A stretch of 64,000 nucleotides of DNA from Sporomusa sphaeroides DSM 2875 (lineage in GTDB: Bacteria > Bacillota > Negativicutes > Sporomusales > Sporomusaceae), in the NCBI RefSeq assembly GCF_001941975.2, contig NZ_CP146991.1, positions 2,820,501 to 2,884,500 on the forward strand. The letters run 5' to 3'. Within the stretch, counting starts at the first letter, position 1; every line of letters begins with the position of its first letter. Below the pieces are notes generated by a model. It was not told the origin of the DNA, did not search any database, and saw only the letters and a list, made by a program, of their open reading frames with translations. The position numbers and the translations under genes are program-made. Shown piece after piece: positions 12,228-20,757 of the stretch.

Positions 12228-13454
12228 ATGAAAACGCTGGACCCACTGGCTAAGCTGAAAATTTTGGGCGAAGGGGCTAAATATGATGTGTGTGCCTCAA
12301 CCGCCACCAGAGTAAAAAAGCCCGGACAATGGAATATTGGGGCAACCGCCCCCAGCGGCATATGTCATTCCTTTACTCCTGACGGACGCTGCATTTCCCT
12401 GTTTAAGGTGCTATTGACAAATTACTGTGAAAAAGACTGTGCCTATTGTCCCAACCGCGCCGGACGCGATGTCGCCCGCACCAAGTTTGCTGCCGATGAA
12501 TTGGCCGGACTATTTATGGAATTTTACCGCCGCAATTATGTGGAAGGCTTGTTTTTAAGTTCAGGTGTTACCCACTCCACCGGCCATACCATGAGTGAAA
12601 TCCTTAAAGTGGCGGAAGTCCTCCGCAGCCGCTACAAATTTGGCGGCTACATCCATCTTAAAATTTTGCCGGGTGCCGCCGATGCCGATGTGGCCGCCGC
12701 CATGCGGTTTGCCAACAGGGTATCGCTGAATATGGAGGCTCCCAGCGCCGCTCATTTGGCCCGGCTTAGCAGCAGCAAGAACTTTACCGGCGAGATACTT
12801 GACGGTATGGCCAAAATCAGCCGCCACCTGAGAAATCATCCGGGAGTCAGTCATTCCACCCAATATATTGTGGGCGCTGCCCAGGAAGCCGACCAAGATA
12901 TTTTGCAGTCGGTAACCAGCCTCTACCACCAGTACAACCTGAAACGCGCGTATTTCAGCGCCTTTCAGCCGGTAGACGGTACACCGCTTGCCACCGTGGG
13001 CCAGACACCGCTGCTGCGGGAAAACCGCCTGTACCAGTCTGACTTTCTCCTGCGCCTCTACGGGTTTCGCTACAGTGATTTGGTTTTTGATACCTGCGGC
13101 AATCTGGATCAGGACCTTGATCCCAAACTGGCCTATGCGCTCCATCATCCTGAAATCTTTCCACTGGAAATAAATAAGGCCTCGTTTCAGGACTTGCTCA
13201 AAGTGCCCGGCCTGGGCCCGCGCTCGGCCGCCAAAATTGTCCGGGTCCGCCGTGAATACCGCTTCACACAGCCGGCAGAATTAAAAAATGCCGGGTTAGT
13301 GCTTAAACGCGCATTATCCTTCATTACCATCGATGGCCGGTTTTATGGCGACCGCATCAAACTCGCCAAACCCAACCGCCAAAATTATACGCAACTCAGT
13401 TTATGGGGGGACACACGTGATCATCTGCTCACAGTCGCCATGGCCGATCATTAA
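12228..13454 (+). CDS. Radical SAM protein of the putative DNA modification/repair family (TIGR03916 type)
   Basis: 408 residues from the ATG at 12228 (GGTGGTGA upstream); a longer frame opens at 12180 but adds residues not expected in the family. The cluster motif CEKDCAYC near residue 65 (CX3CX2C) binds the radical SAM [4Fe-4S] cluster. The C-terminus carries a helix-hairpin-helix DNA-binding motif (INKASFQDLLKVPGLGPRSA). Proteins of this type are found beside a UDG-like partner and are annotated as putative DNA modification or repair proteins; the reaction is unknown. The downstream gene overlaps it by 38 bases and is that partner. The LexA-type boxes upstream agree with a role in the response to DNA damage. 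Confidence 0.88.
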   Translation: MKTLDPLAKLKILGEGAKYDVCASTATRVKKPGQWNIGATAPSGICHSFTPDGRCISLFKVLLTNYCEKDCAYCPNRAGRDVARTKFAADELAGLFMEFYRRNYVEGLFLSSGVTHSTGHTMSEILKVAEVLRSRYKFGGYIHLKILPGAADADVAAAMRFANRVSLNMEAPSAAHLARLSSSKNFTGEILDGMAKISRHLRNHPGVSHSTQYIVGAAQEADQDILQSVTSLYHQYNLKRAYFSAFQPVDGTPLATVGQTPLLRENRLYQSDFLLRLYGFRYSDLVFDTCGNLDQDLDPKLAYALHHPEIFPLEINKASFQDLLKVPGLGPRSAAKIVRVRREYRFTQPAELKNAGLVLKRALSFITIDGRFYGDRIKLAKPNRQNYTQLSLWGDTRDHLLTVAMADH

Positions 13455-14184
13455 AGCCGCGCTGCTGGCTCAAATACATAATGACCTGCCTTGCTTCCAC
13501 AGCGAACAGGATAGTCTCGGCCTGTTTAAGGATACCACCGTATATAATGCGGACGAAATACCCCTGGCAGCCTTGCTCAAACAGGTATCTGACACCTGCG
13601 GTCTGAACGCCGCCTGGCTGCTGGACAGCCCTGGGCAGACGCTCACACGGCTGGTGGCGGCCAATCTGCGTTATCAGGCGGCCGACCGGTCGGCTGTCAT
13701 TTTTGCGGCAGCCGAACAGGCTATCCGTTACGGACATTCCTATTGTTTCTGCGGTATTGGTGATATCAGCCGGATGTTTCTTTCCCGCGCCAAGGTAGTA
13801 TCGCACGAAGTGCACAAGATGCTGGGGTTTATCCGCTTTCACCCGGCTCCGGACAATACCCTGGTGGCACGGCCAAAACTGTTTCATCAAACCGCTGATC
13901 TCATTTTAAAAAAGTTTGTTGCCCGTTACCCGAACACCCGGCTTGTTTTCCTGCTGGAAGATACGGCACTGGTATTAATGGAGGGCAAGCTAACACAGAC
14001 TGCCGCCGCCCCTTACTTGCCTTATCTGGAAAATCAGGATTTTGCCGCCGCCTGGGAAACTTATTATCAGTCACAGTATATTGCCGCCCGCAAAAACATC
14101 AAACTAGCCCAGCATGTCATTCCGAAAAAATACTGGAATTGGCTGGCCGAAGGCAAAATACTGGAAAGTGAGGCTTCTAAATAA
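13417..14184 (+). CDS. TIGR03915/DUF4130-type DNA metabolism protein (UDG-linked partner)
   Basis: 255 residues from the GTG at 13417, which has GGGGGG 6 bases upstream and overlaps the end of the radical SAM gene by 38 bases; an earlier in-frame ATG has no ribosome binding site. The central part FLSRAKVVSHEVHKMLGFIR and the segment LILKKFVARYPNTRLVFLLEDT match the family that accompanies the radical SAM DNA-repair protein and that is fused to uracil-DNA glycosylase in some genomes. Its biochemical function is not known. The overlap suggests translational coupling and stoichiometric production. Confidence 0.8.
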   Translation: MIICSQSPWPIIKAALLAQIHNDLPCFHSEQDSLGLFKDTTVYNADEIPLAALLKQVSDTCGLNAAWLLDSPGQTLTRLVAANLRYQAADRSAVIFAAAEQAIRYGHSYCFCGIGDISRMFLSRAKVVSHEVHKMLGFIRFHPAPDNTLVARPKLFHQTADLILKKFVARYPNTRLVFLLEDTALVLMEGKLTQTAAAPYLPYLENQDFAAAWETYYQSQYIAARKNIKLAQHVIPKKYWNWLAEGKILESEASK

Positions 14185-14187
14185 CCC

Positions 14188-14976
14188 ATGCATAAACACC
14201 TGCCGCAACCGTACTTCAGCCGGTTTGTCAGAGCAATTATCGAATTTGACATGCTCCAGGACGGGGACAAAATCCTTGTCGGCCTGTCCGGCGGCAAAGA
14301 CAGCCTGTTTCTGACCTATGCCCTGGCAGTTCTCAAAGACATTTCACCGGTAAAATTTGAGCTGGGCGCCTTTACCCTTGACCCCCTGTTCACTACTGAT
14401 TTTGACCCTGCGCCGTTGCTGGATTTTTGTACCAGGCTGGGGATTCCTTTTGGCACCAGCCAAGCCAATATTGCCGGTATCATTGAGAATAACGCCGGGA
14501 AGGACCCTTGTTTCACCTGTGCCTTTTTCCGGCGCGGTGCCGTAAATAATTATGCCAAACAACACGGCTACAACAAAGTAGCTCTGGCACACCATCACGA
14601 TGATGCGGTAGAAACCTTCTATATGGGACTGCTGTACGCCGGTCACTTAAAAACCTTTGCTCCGGTAACCTATTTAAGCCGTACCGGTCTTACCGTCATT
14701 CGCCCGCTGGTATACTTCCGGGAAAAAGAGCTCCGGGAAAGCGTCAGCCTGCACGGCTTAACACCCATTGCCAGTCCCTGCCCGATGAACGGTAAAACCA
14801 AACGCCAGGAAATCAAAGAACGGATTGCCGCGCTGGAAGCAGCCGACCCGGCGTTTTACGCCCACCTTGCCGCCGCCATGCGCGGCGGCAAGGCTGCCGA
14901 ACTCTGGCCGGAACCACCCGAGCGCCGCCAGCTCAAAGTCAAGCATGACGCCTTTTGGCGGCAAAACCGGCAATAA
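14188..14976 (+). CDS. TtcA-like PP-loop ATPase (tRNA 2-thiolation family)
   Basis: 262 residues. The PP-loop ATP pyrophosphatase motif LVGLSGGKDSLFL is near residue 32, followed by a CxxC pair (DPCFTCAFFRRGAV) and a third cysteine in SPCPMNGKTKRQ, the pattern of TtcA/TtuA-class Fe-S thiolases that activate tRNA with ATP and insert sulfur. ALAHHHDDAVETF is also typical of the family. It begins 3 bases after the UDG-linked gene, so it is the third gene of the LexA-boxed operon. Whether it thiolates cytidine 32 of tRNA or has a repair-related role here is not visible. Co-transcription with repair genes makes an unusual substrate possible. Confidence 0.85.
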   Translation: MHKHLPQPYFSRFVRAIIEFDMLQDGDKILVGLSGGKDSLFLTYALAVLKDISPVKFELGAFTLDPLFTTDFDPAPLLDFCTRLGIPFGTSQANIAGIIENNAGKDPCFTCAFFRRGAVNNYAKQHGYNKVALAHHHDDAVETFYMGLLYAGHLKTFAPVTYLSRTGLTVIRPLVYFREKELRESVSLHGLTPIASPCPMNGKTKRQEIKERIAALEAADPAFYAHLAAAMRGGKAAELWPEPPERRQLKVKHDAFWRQNRQ

Positions 14977-15077
14977 ACAGTAGAAAAGCTTGTAAAATTC
15001 CTCAAAAAAGAGGAAAAGTTTGGATAAGCATAGAAGAATACCTCTACTTCAAAACTATCTGATTGTGAGGGATGTCT

Positions 15078-15515
15078 ATGACCTGGAAAAATAAACTCTG
15101 TTTATTGCTTTGTATGATTATAGCAGGCTTAAGCATGCTGCCGGCAGCAGCCTCGGCCAGCAGCAGTGATCTTACCAAAGTAACAGTCGCAGTAAAAATC
15201 GAAAAGCCGGATTATTTCTGGCAGTATCCGTTTTTAGGAAAGCAACTCACCGGCATCACAATTACCAGCTTTGGTAAAACCTTTTCCATTCCGGCCATGA
15301 CTGATGCCGATACCCTGGAAATTGACGTGCCGCGAGGCTATCATGCCCGCCTCAATATCCAATTGCAGCATGATGACATCATACTGCAAACCCTCTCCTA
15401 TGTTTCCAAGCGCAGGGTTTCTCCTAACAATGCGAATTTTACCATTGTGCTAAAAGCGCCTGAACCACAGTCAATCTCCTTTTCATCTGCCGATTTTGAG
15501 AGTTCCCGCCCCTAA
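15078..15515 (+). CDS. Secreted protein of unknown function
   Basis: 145 residues from the ATG at 15078 (GAGGG seven bases upstream; an ATG six bases earlier is too close to it). N-terminal signal peptide: MTWKNK, a hydrophobic stretch LCLLLCMIIAGLSML, then a signal peptidase I site near PAAASASS. The mature part (~110 residues) looks beta-rich with no cysteines and no motif I recognise. It stands alone between the TtcA-like operon and a bidirectional terminator. Function unknown. Confidence 0.75.
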   Translation: MTWKNKLCLLLCMIIAGLSMLPAAASASSSDLTKVTVAVKIEKPDYFWQYPFLGKQLTGITITSFGKTFSIPAMTDADTLEIDVPRGYHARLNIQLQHDDIILQTLSYVSKRRVSPNNANFTIVLKAPEPQSISFSSADFESSRP

Positions 15516-15534
15516 CCTCCTGATAGGAAAATAT

Positions 15535-15572
15535 GGAAAATGCCCTGCCGTAAACCCGGCAGGGCATTTTCC
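15535..15572. terminator. Strong bidirectional terminator hairpin
   Basis: Perfect 16-base-pair stem GGAAAATGCCCTGCCG / CGGCAGGGCATTTTCC with a 6-base loop, flanked by A-rich and T-rich sequence. It lies between the converging secreted-protein and DUF3786 genes and can serve both. Confidence 0.88.
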
Positions 15573-15601
15573 GTATTTTCCGCTTTTATTTAGCTACCGG
15601 T

Positions 15602-16252
15602 TTAATCCCATAACGGGTCTTCCTTTCGGCCTGCAATGGGCAGCCCGGATGCCTGTGCCAGCTTATACCCCAGATAATAGCCAAAACAGATAATGGTCTC
15701 CACCGGTGAAAAGTATTCCACCGTGGTGTCAAATAAGAAATTGGCGTTGCCGCCAAACTCCTCATCGGCTTCCCACAGCAATACCGCCAGCGGCACCCGG
15801 GGGAAAGCCTGGAAAGAGTAAGCACTATGCGCCATTTTTAGCTTTTCGCCGCCAAAGGCAGCGGCGGCGCGGTCAAAGGCGGGCAAGTCATGCTGAAAGG
15901 TATTTACCAGACCGTCCAGCACCTCTTTTTTAAAGGCTGGAAAAAAAACCATGCCGCCATTGGGTACTTCTTTTAAGGTTATCCATTTCCCGGACGGTTC
16001 AACATCCTGGGCAAAAGCCAGATAATGCAGAATCAGCATCCCGGTGCCCAAGGCACAACGCCGGCCGGTTGCCTGCTCATAAACCTCACCGCCGGCAACA
16101 TTCACCACATAAGGCTTTTGGAAAAAAGGAACTACATAGGTTCCGGAAATTGCCGAATACTCGGCCACAGCATTATGACATACAACTGCCGGCTTCTTTT
16201 CTTTTAAGTCGGCGACCGCCTTATCATAGGCAAACTGATAGCTTGATGCCAT
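15602..16252 (-). CDS. DUF3786 domain-containing protein
   Basis: 216 residues from the ATG at 16252, which has GGAGGTGGGGAAG upstream; the longer frame starts inside that site. The sequence ISGTYVVPFFQKPYVVNVAGGEVY, the middle part GKWITLKEVPNGGMVFFPAF and AVLLWEADEEFGGNANFLFD match DUF3786, a family common in anaerobes that carry acetyl-CoA pathway genes. No activity is established. It follows a polysaccharide deacetylase-like gene by about 22 bases on the same strand and probably shares its transcript. Confidence 0.8.
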   Translation of the reverse strand: MASSYQFAYDKAVADLKEKKPAVVCHNAVAEYSAISGTYVVPFFQKPYVVNVAGGEVYEQATGRRCALGTGMLILHYLAFAQDVEPSGKWITLKEVPNGGMVFFPAFKKEVLDGLVNTFQHDLPAFDRAAAAFGGEKLKMAHSAYSFQAFPRVPLAVLLWEADEEFGGNANFLFDTTVEYFSPVETIICFGYYLGYKLAQASGLPIAGRKEDPLWD

Positions 16253-16274
16253 CTTCCCCACCTCCATTAGTTAG

Positions 16275-17486
16275 TTAATCAAGCAATTCGTTCACATATA
16301 CCAGCCGGATACCGCCGGCTTCTATTTCGGGAATCATTTCCCGCACGGCAGTAACCGTATTGGGCCGGGCATGGCCAATAACTGTCACACTGCCATTTTT
16401 TTGCGCCATTTTCACGGCTTTACGCAGTTGGTCTTTTATCAGTTCAATATCAGAACTATTGTCTAAAAACAGTTCGTTTTCCCCGGTCCTGAGCCCCAGC
16501 TGCCGCGAAGTCTCGGCAGCAATGGTCTGCCCGTTGGTGCGGCTGTCGATAAAGAACAGATTGTTGGCTTTGATCACCCCAAGCACGGTTTTCATTACCC
16601 GGCGGTCCGCCGTAGCCTTCGAACCTTGATGGTTATTGACGCCCTTCACCCCAGGTGTGGCAGCAATGGCTTTTGCCACCTTATCCTTGATTTCCGCATC
16701 ACTCATAGCAACAGTAATTACTGTGGGCTCAGTCTCCTCGGCGGCCGACAGCGGTTCCAGCGGCAAATGCAGCATCACCAGATGGCCGGCGCTCAAAGCG
16801 CGTGTTGCGGCTTCATTGCTGTACGCACGATAGGGCAGCACAGCAAAGGTTATCGGGCGCCCCATGTTGGCAAAACCGGCAATCGGTTCTCTGGTATAGC
16901 CAAAATCGTCAATGATAATGGCCATACTGCCTGATTTCCGCTCAACCTTAGGCTTAGGTTTGGACGGCACTGCCTTTTTCTCTTTGATAATATATATCCG
17001 GTCAGTTACTAAGGTAAGCGGTTCATTGTTCAGGCTATCTTGAATGCCAACATCAATGCGGACCGCCGATGTGCCGTTATAGTTGTCCGGTTCTGTGCCG
17101 ATGACCTTGCCGCCGGCATTGGCAGCAAGCGGCTTGATGGCTTGTTCCAGAGTTTCAGGCGATACGGTTTCCGGCAGTTCCAGCAAAATATTCCGGGTGT
17201 GCCAGCGGATAATCCCCTCTACACCTGTCCGGGGAACTTCCCGCTTGGCTTCCTTTACCTCCCGGGGAGTTACCTTACTATTTGCCAAACCGCTGTCAAC
17301 CGCCGCATGAAGTTTTAATGACTGCTCGGAAAAGTCAAGTATTACCCCGGCTCCTGTTTTTTCCATATTGTAGCCGGGCTCAGGAGGCTGAGCCGGCTTT
17401 TGGCCGAACTGATAATACATAATAACTGCCAAAACACCCATAAGCGCGAGTATCCAGATAAAATGATTGCTTCGTTTCTTTGCCAT
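16275..17486 (-). CDS. Divergent polysaccharide deacetylase family protein (YibQ-like)
   Basis: 403 residues. The N-terminus has a single membrane anchor (HFIWILALMGVLAVIMYYQF, about residues 8-27), then a proline-rich linker, a small alpha/beta domain and from about residue 190 the deacetylase-like fold: MAIIIDDFGYTREPIAGF, FAVLPYRAYS, HLVMLHLPLEP, GVNNHQGSKATAD, FFIDSRTNGQT. These match the divergent polysaccharide deacetylase family (PF04748), thought to act on envelope polysaccharide; the substrate is unknown. The protein should sit in the inner membrane facing the periplasm. It precedes the DUF3786 gene in a two-gene operon. Confidence 0.88.
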   Translation of the reverse strand: MAKKRSNHFIWILALMGVLAVIMYYQFGQKPAQPPEPGYNMEKTGAGVILDFSEQSLKLHAAVDSGLANSKVTPREVKEAKREVPRTGVEGIIRWHTRNILLELPETVSPETLEQAIKPLAANAGGKVIGTEPDNYNGTSAVRIDVGIQDSLNNEPLTLVTDRIYIIKEKKAVPSKPKPKVERKSGSMAIIIDDFGYTREPIAGFANMGRPITFAVLPYRAYSNEAATRALSAGHLVMLHLPLEPLSAAEETEPTVITVAMSDAEIKDKVAKAIAATPGVKGVNNHQGSKATADRRVMKTVLGVIKANNLFFIDSRTNGQTIAAETSRQLGLRTGENELFLDNSSDIELIKDQLRKAVKMAQKNGSVTVIGHARPNTVTAVREMIPEIEAGGIRLVYVNELLD

Positions 17487-17609
17487 TAAATTCTCCTTAT
17501 ATACCGTTTATCAAATTAATATACCCACATACCCACTCACCTGGTAACTAAATTATATATTTGTAAACTACCTATTGTCTACTGTCTCCTAAACACACGC
17601 AGTGCCATT

Positions 17610-17640
17610 CTTAACATAATCTTAACATAATCTTAAAAAT
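17610..17640 (+). promoter_or_regulatory. PhoP-box-like 11-base direct repeats upstream of the chemoreceptor operon
   Basis: CTTAACATAAT occurs twice in perfect tandem (17610-17620, 17621-17631), followed by a degenerate third copy CTTAAAAAT. The TTAACA cores are 11 bases apart, the spacing at which OmpR/PhoP-family response regulators bind in Firmicutes. It lies about 95-125 bases before the GTG start of the chemoreceptor gene. Binding by PhoP is inference only. Confidence 0.45.
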
Positions 17641-17733
17641 CCCCGGGAGGAAAACGACTCATCCTGAACTAATTCTTTTAAGGACACTAGGTAAAAAGTC
17701 CCATCCCACAAAGTATACCATAAGGAGTATAAT

Positions 17734-19677
17734 GTGAAAAATTTCAAAAAGCTCGCAGCCATTTTCGGTAAATTTTGTGACAAAATTAAATTGCGTAAAC
17801 TCCCTAACCCCTTCGGCACCAAAGCACTTAGCGGCTTTAAATTATCATTGAAACCACCTGCACCTGCTTCGAACTACCGCCGAAAACTGACTGGCATGTG
17901 GAATAGCTTGGCTGTTTGCGCACATAACAAAGGCTTCCGCCTGAAACCTTTGGAAAGATGCTTTTACAGCCTCAGCCTTAAAGCCAAGTTAGCTACAGTT
18001 ATAGCAATTATGTCCTTGCTGACAATTTGCGTTGGTGTTATCGGCCTGCATGGAATAAAAAATTCCAATGACTCTTTGAAAGCCATGTACAACAACCGCA
18101 TCGTGTCACTGCAGGAACTGAAACTAATGTCAGACAGTTTCACCGTAAACATTGTGGACACCTGCCATAAAGTAAAAAACGGACACATGGCCTGGGCGTT
18201 AGGACGCAATAAACTTAACGAAGGTACCGCAATAATTAAAGAACAATGGGCTGCTTACAAAAACAAAACACTTACAGCTGAGGAAGAACGTATGGTAGCC
18301 CAAATTGACGGCTTTTTTGGTATAGCTGACGGCGCAATCGCCAAAGCCGCTGATATTATGGTCAAAGAAGATAAAGATGCATTATCCGCTTTCATGGTCG
18401 AGGAAATGTACTCAAGTATTGAACCGGTATCCGGCAAATTGTCCGAGTTACTGAGTTTGCAGCTCACTCTTGCCAATAAGGAATATCAAGACGCAGATAA
18501 CAGATATCATTCTTTACTAATCCTATTTAGTACTATCATTATTGCCGGACTCATCATGGCCATTGGCTTAGCTTTCTTCATCCTGCAGCTGACCCTCAGA
18601 GAAATTCATGTCATGGTCGCCTGTGTGGAAGAAGTCGCCACAGGTAACTTAGCAATACCGGAAATTAAGGTTACCTCTCATGACGCAGTCGGCCGGCTAG
18701 GTACAGCGATCAATTCCATGGTGGTAAATCTGCGTTCGGTAGTGCAAACGGTATCACAATCTGCTGAACAGGTTGTAGCCGCGTCGCAAGAAACGGCAGC
18801 TTCAGTTGAGCAGGTATCAGGCACCGCCGCAGCTATAGCCGCTAGCAGCGCCGAGCTTGCCGGCGACGCTGAAATCGGTACTGTATCTGTCGTCGAAGTT
18901 TCTAAATCCCTGCTGGAATTGTCATCGCTGACCGATATTGCCAAACGGGAAGCAACCTCTGGTGCAGCAAGATCAAGAGAAACACTGACCGCAGCGCTTG
19001 AAGGGCAGCAGACCGTTGTTCACACAGTAACTTGTATGGACAATATCAAAAATAAAACACTGGAAACAGAACAGGAAATTGCCACACTCAACCAATATAT
19101 AAAGCAAATTAGTGCTATCACTGACACCATAACCAACATTGCATCCCAAACCAATCTCTTATCACTTAACGCTGCGATTGAAGCCGCCCGCGCCGGCGAG
19201 GCGGGACGTGGCTTCGCTGTAGTAGCCAAAGAAGTTAAGCGGCTGGCCGAGCAGTCTACACAAGGCGCAACTGAAGTAGCTGCGCTGATTGGCAAGGTGA
19301 CCCAAAGCACAGCGGCTGCTGTAGCAGCTATGCAAAGCAGCCGGATCGAGGTTGATGGCGGAGTTGCCAGCGCTACTCAGGCCCGTCAGGCGTTAAAAAA
19401 CATTTTAACCGCCGTAAACAACACAGTTACCGATATCGAAGCAGTACTGACAATTACCGATGAAGAAGTTACGCAGTCCGACCAACTGATTGATCTGATT
19501 GATTCACTTGCCACAGTAATTGAAAACACTGCTCACCGGGCCAAAGAAGTTTCCGTTGCTACTAAGCAGACCTCAACCGTTATGGAATTTTTGTCTGCTA
19601 ACTCTGTTGAAACCAATAATATGGCTACCAATCTTAAACTGGCCATGACTCAATTTAAAACCGACGCTGACCGGTAA
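17734..19677 (+). CDS. Methyl-accepting chemotaxis protein with 4HB sensor and long N-terminal extension
   Basis: 647 residues from a GTG with AAGGAG seven bases upstream. Unusually, about 85 basic, proline-containing residues precede the first membrane helix (~86-106). Then a periplasmic four-helix-bundle ligand-binding domain ([17 protein letters not shown]), a second membrane helix near 263-286, HAMP, and a signalling domain with the conserved tip [20 protein letters not shown] and [14 protein letters not shown]. It would couple to CheA/CheW, which are not in the window. Followed 34 bases later by a STAS-domain gene. A later start at the methionine before [10 protein letters not shown] is possible but has no convincing ribosome binding site. 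Confidence 0.9.
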   Translation: MKNFKKLAAIFGKFCDKIKLRKLPNPFGTKALSGFKLSLKPPAPASNYRRKLTGMWNSLAVCAHNKGFRLKPLERCFYSLSLKAKLATVIAIMSLLTICVGVIGLHGIKNSNDSLKAMYNNRIVSLQELKLMSDSFTVNIVDTCHKVKNGHMAWALGRNKLNEGTAIIKEQWAAYKNKTLTAEEERMVAQIDGFFGIADGAIAKAADIMVKEDKDALSAFMVEEMYSSIEPVSGKLSELLSLQLTLANKEYQDADNRYHSLLILFSTIIIAGLIMAIGLAFFILQLTLREIHVMVACVEEVATGNLAIPEIKVTSHDAVGRLGTAINSMVVNLRSVVQTVSQSAEQVVAASQETAASVEQVSGTAAAIAASSAELAGDAEIGTVSVVEVSKSLLELSSLTDIAKREATSGAARSRETLTAALEGQQTVVHTVTCMDNIKNKTLETEQEIATLNQYIKQISAITDTITNIASQTNLLSLNAAIEAARAGEAGRGFAVVAKEVKRLAEQSTQGATEVAALIGKVTQSTAAAVAAMQSSRIEVDGGVASATQARQALKNILTAVNNTVTDIEAVLTITDEEVTQSDQLIDLIDSLATVIENTAHRAKEVSVATKQTSTVMEFLSANSVETNNMATNLKLAMTQFKTDADR

Positions 19678-19711
19678 TAACTATATTGTTAATAAAGGAG
19701 AGAACTGCTTT

Positions 19712-20038
19712 ATGGAAAAACAAAAGTTTCAAATTATGGACAGTCAGGTCATTATTAACCTGACCGGCGACCTGCAAGGTGAATTGGCCGCTCAAATCAG
19801 AGAGGCGATCCTCAGCTATATCGATAAGGGTTACTCGACTTTTCAGCTTGATTTTTCCAACGTTGACGGCATTAACTCGACCGGTTTGGGTATGCTGGTT
19901 AATATTCAAAAACGAGCCTTCCAAAACGGTGGCGATGTTATGATTCACGGTCTCACAGGCATCGTAAAAGCAGCTTTTGAACGTACCCGCCTAACCCGTG
20001 CTTTTAACATCTTTGAGGATCAGCATGCAATAGTATAG
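19712..20038 (+). CDS. STAS domain protein (anti-sigma factor antagonist type)
   Basis: 108 residues covering a single STAS domain. The loop FSNVDGINSTGLGMLVNI contains the serine that anti-sigma kinases phosphorylate in SpoIIAA/RsbV-like proteins. It follows the chemoreceptor gene closely with its own SD (AAGGAGAG) and ends before a strong terminator, so the two are an operon. That pairing suggests a partner-switch input or output linked to the receptor rather than a sigma factor circuit, since no anti-sigma kinase gene is adjacent. Confidence 0.9.
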   Translation: MEKQKFQIMDSQVIINLTGDLQGELAAQIREAILSYIDKGYSTFQLDFSNVDGINSTGLGMLVNIQKRAFQNGGDVMIHGLTGIVKAAFERTRLTRAFNIFEDQHAIV

Positions 20039-20080
20039 ACAGCAGTATAGTTCATACAGACAGTATCTTCAAAGTAAAAG

Positions 20081-20113
20081 AACGGGATTGCTTACTTGCA
20101 ATCCCGTTTTTTT
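20081..20113 (+). terminator. Rho-independent terminator after the MCP-STAS operon
   Basis: Perfect 11-base-pair stem AACGGGATTGC / GCAATCCCGTT (20081-20091 and 20098-20108), 6-base loop, then a run of seven T residues. It may also help end yajQ transcription from the other strand. Confidence 0.92.
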
Positions 20114-20130
20114 ACTTAGTGTGTGCATAT

Positions 20131-20625
20131 TTACGAACGGAAGTTAATAAACTGTAATTCTATCCCAAAATCTTTTTCTTTAAGCTTTTGAATAACAGCC
20201 TGCAAATCATCTTTCTTCGCACCAATTACCCGCACCTGGTCATCCATAATTTGTGCTTGTACTTTGAGCTTCTGTTCTTTAATGTAGCTAACTACGGCTT
20301 TGCCCTTTTCCTTGCTGATACCTTTTTGAATCATGACCGTCTGCTTGACTGTGCCGCTGAAAGCTGATTCAATTTTCCCGGGGTCCAGACACTTCAAGGG
20401 AACATTGCGCTTCACCATTTTGGTGCGCAGAATATCAAGCATGGCCCCCAGCTTATATTCATCTTCAGCCGATAATTTTAAAGAGTCCTTCTCCAGAATA
20501 ATTTCGGCTTTGCTGCCTTTAAAATCATAGCGCTGTCCAATCTCCTTGGTAGTTTGATTGACAGCATTATCCATCTCCTGCATATCCACTTCTGACACAA
20601 TATCAAAGGAACAATCTTTCGCCAT
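20131..20625 (-). CDS. yajQ: YajQ family cyclic di-GMP-binding protein
   Basis: 164 residues, the usual length. [35 protein letters not shown] and the end [15 protein letters not shown] are nearly invariant in YajQ/UPF0234. Members fold as two ferredoxin-like domains; the Xanthomonas homologue binds cyclic di-GMP and acts as a transcription cofactor, while others bind nucleic acid. The role here is not known. Monocistronic; converges on the MCP-STAS operon. The window also encodes a GGDEF protein, so cyclic di-GMP is present in this organism. Confidence 0.95.
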   Translation of the reverse strand: MAKDCSFDIVSEVDMQEMDNAVNQTTKEIGQRYDFKGSKAEIILEKDSLKLSAEDEYKLGAMLDILRTKMVKRNVPLKCLDPGKIESAFSGTVKQTVMIQKGISKEKGKAVVSYIKEQKLKVQAQIMDDQVRVIGAKKDDLQAVIQKLKEKDFGIELQFINFRS

Positions 20626-20757
20626 AACCAGTAACCCCTTTCATCCAAAAACATTAGTCAAAAATATAATACCATATTTCTCTATTTTGTCCAAAAAAAC
20701 CTGCTAATGGAAGCTTCAATAAACACGGGGCAGACATAATGTCTGCCCCTAACATAC

